From the NCBI GenBank assembly GCA_963797635.1, contig CAWCPZ010000008.1, forward strand, positions 226,776-290,775: 64,000 nt of DNA, read 5' to 3'. Under the pieces are notes generated by a model, which was not told the DNA's origin, searched no databases, and saw only the letters and a list, made by a program, of their open reading frames with translations. The position numbers and the translations under genes were made by a program. Below, in pieces: positions 31,522-40,826 of this stretch (position 1 is its first letter; every line of letters begins with the position of its first letter). The DNA comes from JAOUEA01 sp963797635. GTDB lineage: Bacteria > Actinomycetota > UBA4738 > HRBIN12.

Positions 31522-32472
31522 CTATCGACGGAGGGCTCGGATCAGCGCATCCGTGAGTGCCGGCTCATCGGCGGCATGCCCCGCGTCGTCCACGATCACG
31601 AGCTCGGCCCGCGGCCACACCCGGTGAAGGGCCCACGCATTCGCGATCGGCGCCTGCAGATCGAAGCGGCCGTTCACCAGCGTGCCGGGGATGTCGGCGA
31701 GCACACCGGCGTCGCGGAGCAACACCCCGTCTTCGAGGAATTCATCGTGCCGGATGTAGTGGGTCACCAGGCGTGCGAACGCCAGGGCGAAGTCGGGATC
31801 GGTGTACCGGCTGTCCAGTCCCGCGGTGGGTGGCCAGTCGGGGGTGGCCGACTCCCACGTGCACCAGTCGAGCGCAGCGCGGCGGCGGACCGCCGGGTCG
31901 GGGTCGTGCAGCATCCGTGCGTAGGCCTCGACGATGTCGCCGTCTCGGTCGGAGGCCGGCACCCCGGCGCACAGGCGTTCCCATTGTTCGGGGAACAGGG
32001 GCGCCACGCCGCCGCGGAACAGCCAGTCGGCTTCGGCCCGCCGGCCCGTCGTGATCCCCCAGAGCACCATCTCGCTCACCCGGTCGGGGTGTGCTTCGGC
32101 GTACGCGAGCGACAACGTGCTGCCCCACGAGCCTCCGAAGACCAGCCAGCGCTCCACCTCCAGGTGTTCCCGGAGTGCCTCCATGTCCGCGATCAGGTGT
32201 TGCGTCGTGTTCGTCGACAGGTCGACGTCGGGCTCACTCGCGTGTGGCCGGCTCCGGCCGCAGTTGCGCTGATCGAACAGCACGATGCGGGTGGTCGCCG
32301 GATCGAACAACCGCCGGTGCCAACCGGTGCACCCCGACCCGGGACCGCCGTGCACGACGACCGCGGGGCGGCCGTTCGGGTCGCCGCAGGTCTCCCAATA
32401 CACCTGGTGGCCGTCACCGACCGAGAGCATGCCGGCGTCGTAGGGCTCGATCCTCGGAGACAGGCTCGTCAT
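31522..32472 (-). CDS. pip: Proline iminopeptidase
   Basis: 316 residues, alpha/beta-hydrolase of peptidase family S33 that cuts N-terminal proline from peptides. The oxyanion segment 'VVHGGPGSGC', the conserved 'LFDQRNCGRSRPH', the nucleophile elbow 'VFGGSWGSTLSLAYA' and the C-terminal histidine in 'IVDDAGHAADEP' are all present and typical of Pip, including length. Frame intact. Divergent from the SulP transporter gene, with about 58 bases between starts. Confidence 0.93.
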   Translation of the reverse strand: MTSLSPRIEPYDAGMLSVGDGHQVYWETCGDPNGRPAVVVHGGPGSGCTGWHRRLFDPATTRIVLFDQRNCGRSRPHASEPDVDLSTNTTQHLIADMEALREHLEVERWLVFGGSWGSTLSLAYAEAHPDRVSEMVLWGITTGRRAEADWLFRGGVAPLFPEQWERLCAGVPASDRDGDIVEAYARMLHDPDPAVRRRAALDWCTWESATPDWPPTAGLDSRYTDPDFALAFARLVTHYIRHDEFLEDGVLLRDAGVLADIPGTLVNGRFDLQAPIANAWALHRVWPRAELVIVDDAGHAADEPALTDALIRALRR

Positions 32473-32530
32473 CGGTGCAGCGTATCGATGATGGGCTCGC
32501 TAGCGTCCGGGCAGGACGGGGACGGGACCC

Positions 32531-34711
32531 ATGACCGAACAGCGGGGAAGCGGACGCGTGCTGGCCTCGCTCACGGCCGGCATCGTCATCGGCATCGTCG
32601 AGATCGTCCTGGCGTCGTCGTTCGCCGCCTTGATCTTCGGCGGCGCCCTCTCGGTCCACCTCGCCGACGGGGTGGGGTTGTACCTGGTGGGTGCGGCGCT
32701 GATCCTGGGCATCCTCGCGTGGACGGCGGGCCGGCGCGGTGTGGTCGGGAGCGTGCAGGACGGGCCCGCGGTCATCCTGGCGGTGGTGGCCGCCTCCCTC
32801 GCCACCCGCGTGAGCGGGGATCCCGAGCGGGTCTTCCTCACCGTGGTGGCGGCCGTGGTGGTCGCGAGCGTCCTGACGGGCGTCGTGTGCCTGCTGCTCG
32901 GTGCGTTCCGGCTGGGCAACATCGTGCGGTTCGTGCCCTATCCGGTGATCGGCGGATTCCTCGCCGGCACGGGCTGGCTGCTCGTCAAGGGCGGGATCGG
33001 GGTCGCGAGCGGCATCGGCCCGACGGTCGGCACCCTGCGTGAGCTCCTGGCGTGGGGCTCCCTCGCGCGATGGCTGCCCGCGCTCGTCTTCGCCGTCGCG
33101 TTGACGATCGGGGTTCGGGTCACGCGGTGGCCGCTGCTGATCCCGGCGGCGCTCGGCATCGGCTTGGTGGCGTTCGCGATCGGTCTCGTGGTGACCGGTT
33201 CCTCGATCGCGGAGGCCGAGGCGGGCGGATGGCTCCTCGGCCCGTTCCCCGAGGCAGGCTGTGGCAACCGTGGGCGTTCCGCGCGATCGCCGGTGCGGAC
33301 TGGGGCGCGGTCTTCCAGGAGTTCGCCGGGATCGCGACCGTCGTGTTCGTGTCCGTGGTCGCGACGCTCCTGAACGCGAGCGGGATCGAGCTGATGCTCC
33401 GTCGCGAGTTCGAGCCCGACACCGAGCTGCGGGACGCCGGCATCGCGAACGTGGTGGCCGGGGCCGCCGGTGGCATCCCCGGGTTCCACGCGTTGAGCCT
33501 GACGTCGTTGGGCGAACGCATGGCCGTGCCGGCGCGGGTCGCCGGGTTCGTCGCCGCGGGGGTCGCGCTGGCCACCCTCGTCTTCGGCGCCTCCCTCGTC
33601 GCGCTGATCCCGAGGATGCTGCTGGGAGGCGTGATCCTGTTCCTGGGGATCGGGTTCCTGCGTCGATTGGGTGGTCGATGCCCGGCGCACGCTGCCGCTC
33701 GGCGAGTGGCTCATCGTGCTGGCGATCTTGGCCACGATCATGGCGTGGGGATTGCTGCCCGGGGTGGCGGTGGGACTCGCTCTGGCCGTGGTGGTGTTCG
33801 CGGTGCGGTACAGCCGCACCGATCTCGTGCGCACGGCGGTCTCGGGCGCGGATCGACGGAGCAACGTGGACCGACCGGTCTCCGAGCGCGAGATGCTGCG
33901 AACCCTCGGAGCGAGCATCTACGTCATCAGCCTCCAGGGGTTCGTCTTCTTCGGCACCGCCATCACGCTGCTCGACCGGATCCGGGAGCGGCTGGGATCC
34001 TCGGAAGCGCCACCGTTGCGGTTCCTCCTGGTGGATCTGCGACGGGTCACCGGGGTCGATTCCTCGGCCGTGCTCGCGTTCTCGCGGGTCGCCGAGCTCG
34101 GCCGAGGACAGGGGTTCGAGGTGATCCTCACCGGGGCCGACCCCTCGGTGCGGCGACAGGTCGAACAGGGAGGCGTGACGGACGGCGACGCGCCGGTGCG
34201 GTTCGAAGAGGACGTCGACCACGGGCTGGAACGATGCGAGGACCTCCTGCTTGGAGGGCGCTCGAGCCGGAGGAGACCTGGCAGCGGATGCCGTGGACGG
34301 CGTCCACGCTGGGCGACCTCCGCGAACGCCTGGATCCGTACCTCGAGCGGCTCGAGGTGTCCGCCGGCACCCTGGTGATCCGCCAAGGCGATCGACCCGA
34401 CGACGTGTTCCTGCTCGGAGTCGGGACGGCTCCGCGTGGAGATGGCGACGCACGATGGCCATCGCCTGCGACTGCGCACGATGCGTGCGGGCGTCGTGGT
34501 GGGCGAGGTCGCGCTCTACACGGGAGCGCCTCGGACGGCCGACGTCGTGGCCGAAACGCCGAGCACGATCCTGCGATTGAGCCGAGCATCGCTCGAGCGC
34601 ATGCAGCGAGCGGACCCGGCGTTGGCGGCCGACGTCCACCGGTGGTTCGCCGAGGTACTGGCTGACAGACTGGGCGACACGCTCCGCGCGGTCGACGCGC
34701 TGAGCGACTGA
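32531..34711 (+). CDS. SulP transporter with STAS and cyclic nucleotide-binding domains (frameshifted)
   Basis: About 725 residues: a SulP anion transporter membrane domain ('GLYLVGAALILGILAW', 'VRFVPYPVIGGFLAGTGWLL', 'GIPGFHALSLTSLG'), a STAS domain ('RFLLVDLRRVTGVDSSAVLAF'), then a CRP-like cNMP domain ('LVIRQGDRPDDVFLL', 'GVVVGEVALYTGAPRTADVVA'). Frame moves near 33265, 33675, 34255 and 34430 are needed to join the parts. Substrate may be sulfate, bicarbonate or another anion. The C-terminal domain suggests gating by cAMP, though its ligand cannot be seen. Confidence 0.85.
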
Positions 34712-34760
34712 GTCGGCACCGCAGCGAAATATCCCGCCGGGTGCGAGGGTTCACGACGAC

Positions 34761-35594
34761 GTGACGAACCAACCGCAAGACCTCGGGCACGCGAACAGCC
34801 GCACGTGGACGGAGGCCGACGGTCCGGCGCCCGCGCTCTACCTGGGCCACGGCGCGCCGCCGCTCCTCGACGACGAGCTGTGGACCTCGCAGCTCGCGGC
34901 GTGGGCGAAGGACCTCCCGAAGCCCACGGCGATCCTGATCGTGTCGGCGCACTGGGAATCGGCGCCGCTCACGCTGGGCGCCACCGAGACCGGCGTGCCG
35001 CTCACCTACGATTTCTACGGCTTCCCCGAGCGCTTCTACCGCATGACCTACCGGTCACCGGGCGCGCCGGAGCTCGCCGCGCGCGTTCGGGCGCTGATGC
35101 CCGACACCGAGACGGTCGCCGACCGGCCCGACTACGGCCTGGATCACGGGGCGTACGTGCCGCTCATGGTGATGTACCCCGATGCGGACGTGCCCGTGTT
35201 GCAGATGTCCATGCCGACGTTGGATCCCCAGCGTCTGTTCGAGCTCGGCCAGCGCCTGCGACCGCTCCGCGACGAGGGCGTGCTCATCGTGGGGTCGGGC
35301 TTCCTCACGCATGGACTGCCGTTCCTGCGGGACTTCCGCCCGGACGCCGATCCGCCGGGCTGGTCGCGGGAGTTCGACGCATGGAGCGCCGAAGCGCTGG
35401 CGCGTGGCGACGTCGACGAGCTGATGGCGTTCCGGGACCGCGCGCCCGGCATGCCGTACGCGCATCCCACCGTGGAGCATTTCGCCCCGCTGTTCGTCAC
35501 GCTGGGAGCGGCGAGCGATGCCGAACGTGCCCCCGACACCGAGATCGAAGGCTTCTTCCTGGGCCTGGCGAAGCGCTCGTTCCAGATCGCGTGA
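34761..35594 (+). CDS. ygiD: Class III extradiol dioxygenase (YgiD/DODA type)
   Basis: 277 residues of the LigB superfamily, related to DOPA 4,5-dioxygenase. Metal ligands sit in 'LYLGHGAPPLLDD', 'LIVSAHWESAPLT' and 'GLDHGAYVPLMVMYPDADV'; 'GSGFLTHGLPFLRDF' is also diagnostic. GTG start. Frame intact. It should open a catechol-type ring; the natural substrate is unknown. It stands alone after the SulP gene and is followed by a repeat-rich promoter region for the AAA ATPase. Confidence 0.9.
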   Translation: MTNQPQDLGHANSRTWTEADGPAPALYLGHGAPPLLDDELWTSQLAAWAKDLPKPTAILIVSAHWESAPLTLGATETGVPLTYDFYGFPERFYRMTYRSPGAPELAARVRALMPDTETVADRPDYGLDHGAYVPLMVMYPDADVPVLQMSMPTLDPQRLFELGQRLRPLRDEGVLIVGSGFLTHGLPFLRDFRPDADPPGWSREFDAWSAEALARGDVDELMAFRDRAPGMPYAHPTVEHFAPLFVTLGAASDAERAPDTEIEGFFLGLAKRSFQIA

Positions 35595-35607
35595 GCCGAG
35601 CCCCAGG

Positions 35608-35667
35608 TTTGACAGCTTGGGCAGAGTTTGTCGAGAGTTGACAAAGTCCGCCCAACTAGACAAACTT
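35608..35667 (+). promoter_or_regulatory. Repeated TTTGTC/GACAAA operator upstream of the AAA ATPase
   Basis: Four related hexamers in 60 bases: TTTGACA at 35608, AGTTTGTC near 35625, TTGACAAA at 35638, and GACAAACTT near 35659. The middle pair forms an imperfect palindrome flanked by GGGC and GCCC. TTGACA also matches a -35 box. This looks like an operator for a DNA-binding protein, possibly the adjacent ATPase itself. Confidence 0.55.
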
Positions 35668-35673
35668 CACCCG

Positions 35674-36867
35674 ATGGATCCCCGCTCCAATCCCTACACG
35701 CCGAACGCAGGGGTACGGCCGAGAGCCTTCGCCGGCCGGGATGAGGACCTCGAGGCATTCGACGTGATGCTCGATCGTCTGCTGCGCGGCTACGCCGACC
35801 AGTCGATGCTCATCACCGGCCTGCGAGGGGTCGGCAAGACCGTGCTGCTCGGGGCGTTCGCCGAACAGGCCCACATGGCCGGGTGGGTTTCGCTCGATGC
35901 CGAGATATCGCCCGAGGCACCCTTCGGACCCAGGATGGCTCAGCTCGTCCGTCGAGCGGTGCTCGAGCTGGCGCCGAGGGACCGTTGGCTCGATCGGTTG
36001 CGGCGAGCGGCCGGCGTCCTGCGGTCGTTCTCCATCACCGTGTCCTCGGACGGGGCGGTCACCGGCTCCATCGATGTCGAGCCGCTCGAAGGTCAGGCGG
36101 ACAGTGGGGAACTCGGGGAGGACCTCACCGACCTGTTGGTCGCGCTGGGGGAGGCCGCGCAGGAGCAGGAGACCGGCGTCGTGTTCCTCTTCGACGAGGT
36201 CCAGTTCCTGTCGAAGCAGGAGTTCGAAGCCCTGATCCGCGCGCTGCACAAGACGACGCAACGGCAACTCCCGATCTCCCTGGTCGGTGCCGGTCTGCCG
36301 CACCTCCCCAGGTTGGCGGGCGAAGCGAAGTCATACGCCGAGCGATTGTTCCGCTTCCGAACGCTCGGCCCTCTGTCGGTGCCCGACGCGATCGATGCCC
36401 TCACGCAGCCCGCGAACGAGCTCGGCGTCTCGTTCGAGGAGCGAGCCGTCGACACCGTCGTGGTCTACACCGACGGGTATCCGTACTTCATCCAGGAGTA
36501 CGGCAAGGTCGTGTGGGATCGAGCGGAGGGGTCGCCCATCACCGCGGTGGAAGCCGTCGAGTCCCAGGCGATCGTCGAGGCCCGCCTGGACGAGAGCTTC
36601 TTCCAGGTGCGCATCCAGCGAGCCAGTGAACAAGAGACCGAGTATCTCCGGGCGATGGCCGAACTCGGGGCGGCGCCGCAACGCGCCGCCGATGTCGCGG
36701 AGGTCCTCGAGCGCCCGTCCGGAGAGTTGGGCAAGGTGCGCACCCGCCTCATCGAGAAGGGCCTCCTGTACAGCCCCACCTACGGGTACGCGGCGTTCAC
36801 GGTTCCTCAATTCGACCGATTCCTTCGGCGCTCATTCCCTGCTCCTTCGTCCCGAGCCGATCGCTGA
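35674..36867 (+). CDS. ORC/Cdc6-like AAA ATPase
   Basis: 397 residues, AAA_16/archaeal-ATPase type. Walker A is 'LITGLRGVGKTVLL', Walker B 'VVFLFDEVQFL', followed by a sensor-like 'ISLVGAGLPHLPRLAG' and a C-terminal winged-helix region ('EYLRAMAELGAAPQRAADVAEVLERPSGELGKVR'-like, residues about 325-370). No Shine-Dalgarno is seen before ATG 35674, so it may be translated from a leaderless mRNA. Such proteins occur as stand-alone ATPases near mobile or stress loci; function unknown. The 3' end overlaps the convergent GNAT gene by 71 bases. Confidence 0.8.
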   Translation: MDPRSNPYTPNAGVRPRAFAGRDEDLEAFDVMLDRLLRGYADQSMLITGLRGVGKTVLLGAFAEQAHMAGWVSLDAEISPEAPFGPRMAQLVRRAVLELAPRDRWLDRLRRAAGVLRSFSITVSSDGAVTGSIDVEPLEGQADSGELGEDLTDLLVALGEAAQEQETGVVFLFDEVQFLSKQEFEALIRALHKTTQRQLPISLVGAGLPHLPRLAGEAKSYAERLFRFRTLGPLSVPDAIDALTQPANELGVSFEERAVDTVVVYTDGYPYFIQEYGKVVWDRAEGSPITAVEAVESQAIVEARLDESFFQVRIQRASEQETEYLRAMAELGAAPQRAADVAEVLERPSGELGKVRTRLIEKGLLYSPTYGYAAFTVPQFDRFLRRSFPAPSSRADR

Positions 36868-37471
36868 TCCACGGAGATCGCTGAAGGCCCCACAGGGTGG
36901 GACCGTCGGGCAGGACCACTTCGTCGGTGACCTCGAAGCCGGCGCGGGCGTAGAACGCGAGGTTCTCCTCCGCGCCGGTCTCCAAGAAGGCGCCGAGCCC
37001 CTCGCGATCGGCGCGCTCGAGCACCGGCGCGATCACTGCGCTGGCCAGTCCCTGCCGCTGGAGGTCCGGATCGGTGGCCAGGACGCCGAGGTACCAACTC
37101 GCGTCTGGGGGCATCATCGCGTCCGCGGCGGCTTCGTACGCCTCGAGCCGCTCCCGCTCACCCGGCCCGGCACCCGGTTCGAACTCGGTGTCCCATCGCC
37201 GGTCGAGCTCGGCCTGGGCGATCGATCCGCCGCCCGGGGGATCCCACATCGACACGGCGGCGCCGTCGCCCGCCACGTGGACGTTCCCGTCGTCCACGCG
37301 ACCGTCGAACAGCAATCCGAAGAACGTCGAGGCCCGTTGCACGTAGGTCCCGTCGTCGGGGAAGAACCACCGCACCAGCGGATCGGCCGCGAACGCTCGG
37401 ACGATCGAGAGCACCGCCACCTCGCGGTCGTCTCGCGTCGCCGGCCGGGCGATGGGTGGGTCCTCGCTCAC
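36797..37471 (-). CDS. GNAT family N-acetyltransferase
   Basis: 224 residues. The acetyl-CoA site is seen in 'YLGVLATDPDLQRQGLASAV', preceded by an N-terminal GNAT block ('ATRDDREVAVLSIVRAFAADP') and followed by 'LETGAEENLAFYARAGFEV'. The fold is close to acetyltransferases used for small molecules or resistance; substrate is not identifiable. The 3' end overlaps the AAA gene. It starts 3 bases into the end of the next minus-strand gene, so they are probably co-transcribed. Confidence 0.85.
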   Translation of the reverse strand: MSEDPPIARPATRDDREVAVLSIVRAFAADPLVRWFFPDDGTYVQRASTFFGLLFDGRVDDGNVHVAGDGAAVSMWDPPGGGSIAQAELDRRWDTEFEPGAGPGERERLEAYEAAADAMMPPDASWYLGVLATDPDLQRQGLASAVIAPVLERADREGLGAFLETGAEENLAFYARAGFEVTDEVVLPDGPTLWGLQRSPWISDRLGTKEQGMSAEGIGRIEEP

Positions 37472-37800
37472 TCGTCGAACGCCCCGTAGAGCTCGCTCTT
37501 GGGGTCGAAGAACCCGCCGGCCGGACGCGCGTGCGCGTGCCAGTGGTCGGGGATCCGGCGACGCTCGCCGTCCACGTAGAAGCCGCCGTCGCCGTAGCGT
37601 TCGGACGCCACCCGCTCCAGGTGTGCCAAGAGCCGGGCCTCGTGCTCAGGGTCTGGCAGGCCGTGGGTTCGCCACACGATCATCGGGGTGCGGCACACCA
37701 TGCATTCGGCGATCCAGCAGTCCTCGTCCTCGTGGAACCAGTCGGTCACGCGCTCCGCGGAACACAGGAGACACTCACTCGCTGTCGATGGTGAGCTCAA
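37468..37800 (-). CDS. Conserved hypothetical protein with two CxxC pairs
   Basis: 110 residues, soluble. Two cysteine pairs, 'CLLC' near residue 10 and 'CMVC' near 33, probably bind zinc. Later 'HEARLLAHLERVASERYGDGG' and 'RIPDHWHAHARP' recur in actinobacterial proteins without known function. The TTG start overlaps the DUF192 gene by 26 bases; a shorter start inside is possible. Function unknown. Confidence 0.65.
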   Translation of the reverse strand: MSSPSTASECLLCSAERVTDWFHEDEDCWIAECMVCRTPMIVWRTHGLPDPEHEARLLAHLERVASERYGDGGFYVDGERRRIPDHWHAHARPAGGFFDPKSELYGAFDE

Positions 37801-38249
37801 CGCGATCTCCGATCTCGATGCCGCGGTCGTCGAACCAGTGGGCGTTCATCTCGAGCGCGTGGGTGTAGGGCGCTCGTGCCGAGTACGTGGGACAGGGGTC
37901 GGCGGTGCACGGTGCCATCTCGAGGATATCGAGGAGGCGCCCATCCTCCCCCCAGAACGCGATCGACAGCGGGATCAGCGTGTCCTTCATCCAGAACGAA
38001 CCGTCCTGTTCACCGTCGAACACGAACACCATGCCGCCGTCCTCATCCAGGGCCTCCACCCCCATGAGCCCGACGCGACGCTCCTCGGCGGAATCCGCGA
38101 CGCTGAGGTCACCGGTGACGCGCCTCTTCCTGCTGGGTTGAGAACGTGGCCCGAGCCACGACGTTGCCGGAGGGTTCGGCCTGGCCTCGGTCCTGGCACG
38201 CCGAGCCGACCAGGCCGAAGACCAGCGCGAGTGTGAGGAGACGGCGCAC
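37775..38249 (-). CDS. DUF192 lipoprotein (frameshifted)
   Basis: About 158 residues. N-terminal signal with lipobox ('LALVFGLVGSAC') and then the DUF192 fold: 'GLMGVEALDEDGGMVFVFDG', 'SFWMKDTLIPLSIAFWG' and 'YTHALEMNAHWFDDRGIEIGD' are diagnostic. The two parts lie in different frames joined near 38125. GTG at 38249 is taken as the start. DUF192 proteins are exported and poorly understood; a role near cell-surface or metal chemistry has been proposed for some. It lies divergently from tRNA-Thr. Confidence 0.78.
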
Positions 38250-38309
38250 CCATCCATGGTCGCACGCCCCGCGAGTGGCCCGGCCGCGCATTGCTATCAT
38301 CAGGCTTCC

Positions 38310-38384
38310 GCCGGAGTAGCTCAGGGGTAGAGCAACGCCATGGTAAGGCGTAGGTCCGGGGTTCAAATCCCCGCTCCGGCTCCA
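38310..38384 (+). tRNA. tRNA-Thr (GGU anticodon)
   Basis: Acceptor GCCGGAG (38310-38316) pairs with CTCCGGC (38374-38380); anticodon stem ACGCC/GGCGT holds loop ATGGTAA with GGU; T arm CGGGG-TTCAAAT-CCCCG. CCA encoded at 38382-38384. A -10-like TATCAT lies at 38295-38300. Confidence 0.96.
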
Positions 38385-38449
38385 AGACCGTCCGCACCGC
38401 CCTCCCTGTTAGGGTCGACCGCTACGCCGTCGGACCCCGTGGAGCGCAG

Positions 38450-40474
38450 TTGACCACCACCAACGTTGCAGGCGAACCCGACCCGGGGTCCAAGGTTCGC
38501 CTGGTCCTCCTGAGTTTCCTGATGCTGTTCGTGGAACTGGGCCTGATCCGATGGGCCGGCGCCTACAACGTCTACCTGTCGTTCTTCACGAACTTCATCC
38601 TGCTGGCGAGCTTCCTGGGTGTGGGTGTGGGGTTCTTGCGCGCGAAGGGACGCTTCGACCTGTTCCGGCTGGCACCAGCGGCACTCGCGGGGCTGTTCGT
38701 GTTCCTCGCGGTGTTCCCGGTGCAGGGAGGCCGTGTCGAAGGCGTCCTCCAGGTGGTGGGCGGGTTCGGATGGCCCGCTCTGCCGAAGTGGCTCTCGCTG
38801 TCGGTGGTGTTCGGCCTGTCGTTCCTGGTGATGGCGGCGATCGCGTCGGGCGTGGCGCGGGTGTTCGCGCGGTTCGAGTCCCTCGAGGCCTACCGGCTGG
38901 ACATCCTGGGCAGCATCCTGGGGATCGTGGGGTTCTCGGCGCTCGCCTTCCTCCAGGCCTCGCCGTTGGTGTGGGGGCTCGTCGTCGCGGTCGCGTTGGT
39001 GGCACTGAGCGGCCGGCGCCGGATCGTCGACCTCGCGGCCATCGTGGTGGTGATCGGCGTGCTCGCGGTGCTGTCGTTCGCGCCGCTGACGCATTGGTCG
39101 CCCTATCAACGGATCACCACCTCGCCGCGGGACGCCGACGGCATCGCGATCGACGTCAACGGCCGCCCGCATCAACGGATCATGTCGGTGTCCTACATGG
39201 AGACCGAGCAGGCGTTCCGTTTCGAGCCGTACGCACGCTCGCCCGGGAACCCGCTCACGAACGTGTTGATCGTCGGTGCGGGCAGCGGGAACGACGTCGC
39301 GATCGCCCTCGCGCAGGGAGCGGACCACGTCGACGCCGTCGAGATCGACCCCGTGCTGTATGCGCTGGGTCGCGACCTGCACCCCGATCGTCCGTACGAG
39401 GACCCGAGGGTGGACGTCTACGTCGAGGACGGTCGTGCGTTCATCCATGACACCGACACGATGTACGACCTGGTGATCTTCGCGATCCCGGATTCACTCG
39501 CCGCGCTCGCCGGCCAGTCGTCGCTGCGCCTCGAGAGCTTCCTGTCCACCGAGGAGGCGGTCGGGGAGGTGCGCGACCACCTCGCGCCCGGTGGAGCGGT
39601 GGCGATGTACCACTACTACCTGCCGGTCGCCCTCGATCGCTACGGCGACACGCTCGACCGAACGTTCGGCGCGCCGCCCTGCCTCGACCTGAGCCCCGGC
39701 CCGGGCGAGCGCCCGCGAACGGTGCTCACCGCGAGCAACGATCCCGGCAGCCTGGTGTGTCTGGACGTGTGGGAACGACCGGCCGCCGAGATCATCCCGG
39801 AGACCGACGATTTCCCCTTCCCGTACCTGGTGGGGCGCGGGATCCCGACCTTCTACCAGCTGGCGCTGCTGCTGATCCTGGTCGGTTCGCTCATCGCCGT
39901 TCGGTTCGCGGGAGGACCGCTCCGCGAGATGCGCTCCTACGTCGACCTGTTCTTCATGGGGGCGGCGTTCCTGCTGCTGGAGACCACGAACGTCGTCCGG
40001 TTCGCGCTCTGGTTCGGCACCACGTGGTTCGTGAACGCGCTGGTCTTCGGCGGCATCCTGGTGTCGGTCTGGCTCGCGGTCGAGGTGACCCGCCGGTGGC
40101 CGGTGCGGCGTCCGAGCCTGCTGTACGCGCCGCTGTTCGTGAGCCTCGCGATCGCGTGGGCGGTGCCGATCCATGCCCTGTTGGACCTCGCCCCCGCACC
40201 GCGGTTCGCGGCCGCCGTCGTACTGGGCTTCACGCCGGTGTTCCTGGGCAACCTGATCTTCGCCAACCGATTCAAGGACGTCGGTTCCTCGACGATCGCC
40301 TTCGGCACGAACCTGCTGGGGGCGATCGTGGGCGGCGTCCTCGAGTACGGCGCGCTCGTCGTGGGGTACCGGTCGCTGTTGATCGGCGTCGCGGCGCTCT
40401 ACGCGCTGGCGCTCGTCACGGGCCGTACGCACCTCGTACGCCGTGTCACGGATTCGCCACACGTCGTCCATTGA
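38450..40474 (+). CDS. Membrane protein with spermidine-synthase-like methyltransferase domain
   Basis: 674 residues. Six or seven helices (1-220), a cytosolic Rossmann domain (about 240-430) with the SAM-binding motif 'VLIVGAGSGNDVAIALAQGA' and 'VDAVEIDPVLYALGR', then about seven further helices. Relatives are annotated as spermidine synthase-like transporters, but polyamine-binding residues are not clear. TTG start with GTGGAG nearby. Frame intact. Its stop overlaps the -35 element of the pst leader promoter. Confidence 0.82.
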   Translation: MTTTNVAGEPDPGSKVRLVLLSFLMLFVELGLIRWAGAYNVYLSFFTNFILLASFLGVGVGFLRAKGRFDLFRLAPAALAGLFVFLAVFPVQGGRVEGVLQVVGGFGWPALPKWLSLSVVFGLSFLVMAAIASGVARVFARFESLEAYRLDILGSILGIVGFSALAFLQASPLVWGLVVAVALVALSGRRRIVDLAAIVVVIGVLAVLSFAPLTHWSPYQRITTSPRDADGIAIDVNGRPHQRIMSVSYMETEQAFRFEPYARSPGNPLTNVLIVGAGSGNDVAIALAQGADHVDAVEIDPVLYALGRDLHPDRPYEDPRVDVYVEDGRAFIHDTDTMYDLVIFAIPDSLAALAGQSSLRLESFLSTEEAVGEVRDHLAPGGAVAMYHYYLPVALDRYGDTLDRTFGAPPCLDLSPGPGERPRTVLTASNDPGSLVCLDVWERPAAEIIPETDDFPFPYLVGRGIPTFYQLALLLILVGSLIAVRFAGGPLREMRSYVDLFFMGAAFLLLETTNVVRFALWFGTTWFVNALVFGGILVSVWLAVEVTRRWPVRRPSLLYAPLFVSLAIAWAVPIHALLDLAPAPRFAAAVVLGFTPVFLGNLIFANRFKDVGSSTIAFGTNLLGAIVGGVLEYGALVVGYRSLLIGVAALYALALVTGRTHLVRRVTDSPHVVH

Positions 40475-40500
40475 CCGGGCTATGACTGGCCTGGTAGCTT
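40471..40500 (+). promoter_or_regulatory. Probable promoter of the pstS leader
   Basis: TTGACC (40471-40476), an 18-base spacer and TAGCTT (40495-40500). It starts inside the stop region of the preceding gene. Transcription would begin near 40507, placing both repeats of the leader motif in the 5' RNA of pstS. The 40475-40826 gap (352 bases) holds this promoter, the two motif copies and no further gene. Confidence 0.5.
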
Positions 40501-40543
40501 CCCGGCGTTCGAGATGACCGGAAGGCCGGAGTCTTACTGAACG

Positions 40544-40593
40544 GCTGACCAGCGATCTGGAGGCCGCGCACCCAACTGGGTTCGCGGCCTTTT
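40544..40593 (+). terminator. pst leader motif copy 1 with intrinsic terminator
   Basis: GCTGACCAG, four bases, CTGGAGGC forms a small hairpin (CCAG/CTGG), directly followed by GGCCGCG (40562-40568) pairing with CGCGGCC (40583-40589), an inner ACCCA/TGGGT stem, and TTTT. The second hairpin is a textbook terminator lying 230 bases before pstS, in its probable leader. Confidence 0.7.
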
Positions 40594-40614
40594 CCGTTTC
40601 TGCTGGGAGACCAG

Positions 40615-40657
40615 GCTGACCAGCGAACTGGAGGCCGCGGCGCACACGTGCCGCGGC
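40615..40657 (+). repeat. pst leader motif copy 2
   Basis: Second copy of the small hairpin motif, 71 bases after copy 1, with loop CGAA. It joins a GC-rich hairpin built from GCCGCGGC at 40634-40641 and 40650-40657, but no T-run follows. It is the copy nearest to pstS. Confidence 0.65.
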
Positions 40658-40826
40658 TTCGCTCATGTTCGGGTCATCGCGGTGTCCCGGCCAACGGCGT
40701 CCTCGTGGGCGCGGGAAGAAGGAGGTGACGTCTCACCGGGACGCCGATATCAGACATCCGGTGCGTTGCCCGACGCATCGACCCCCGCACTCCCTCGGGC
40801 ACCTCCACATGCAAGGAAGGAACGAG

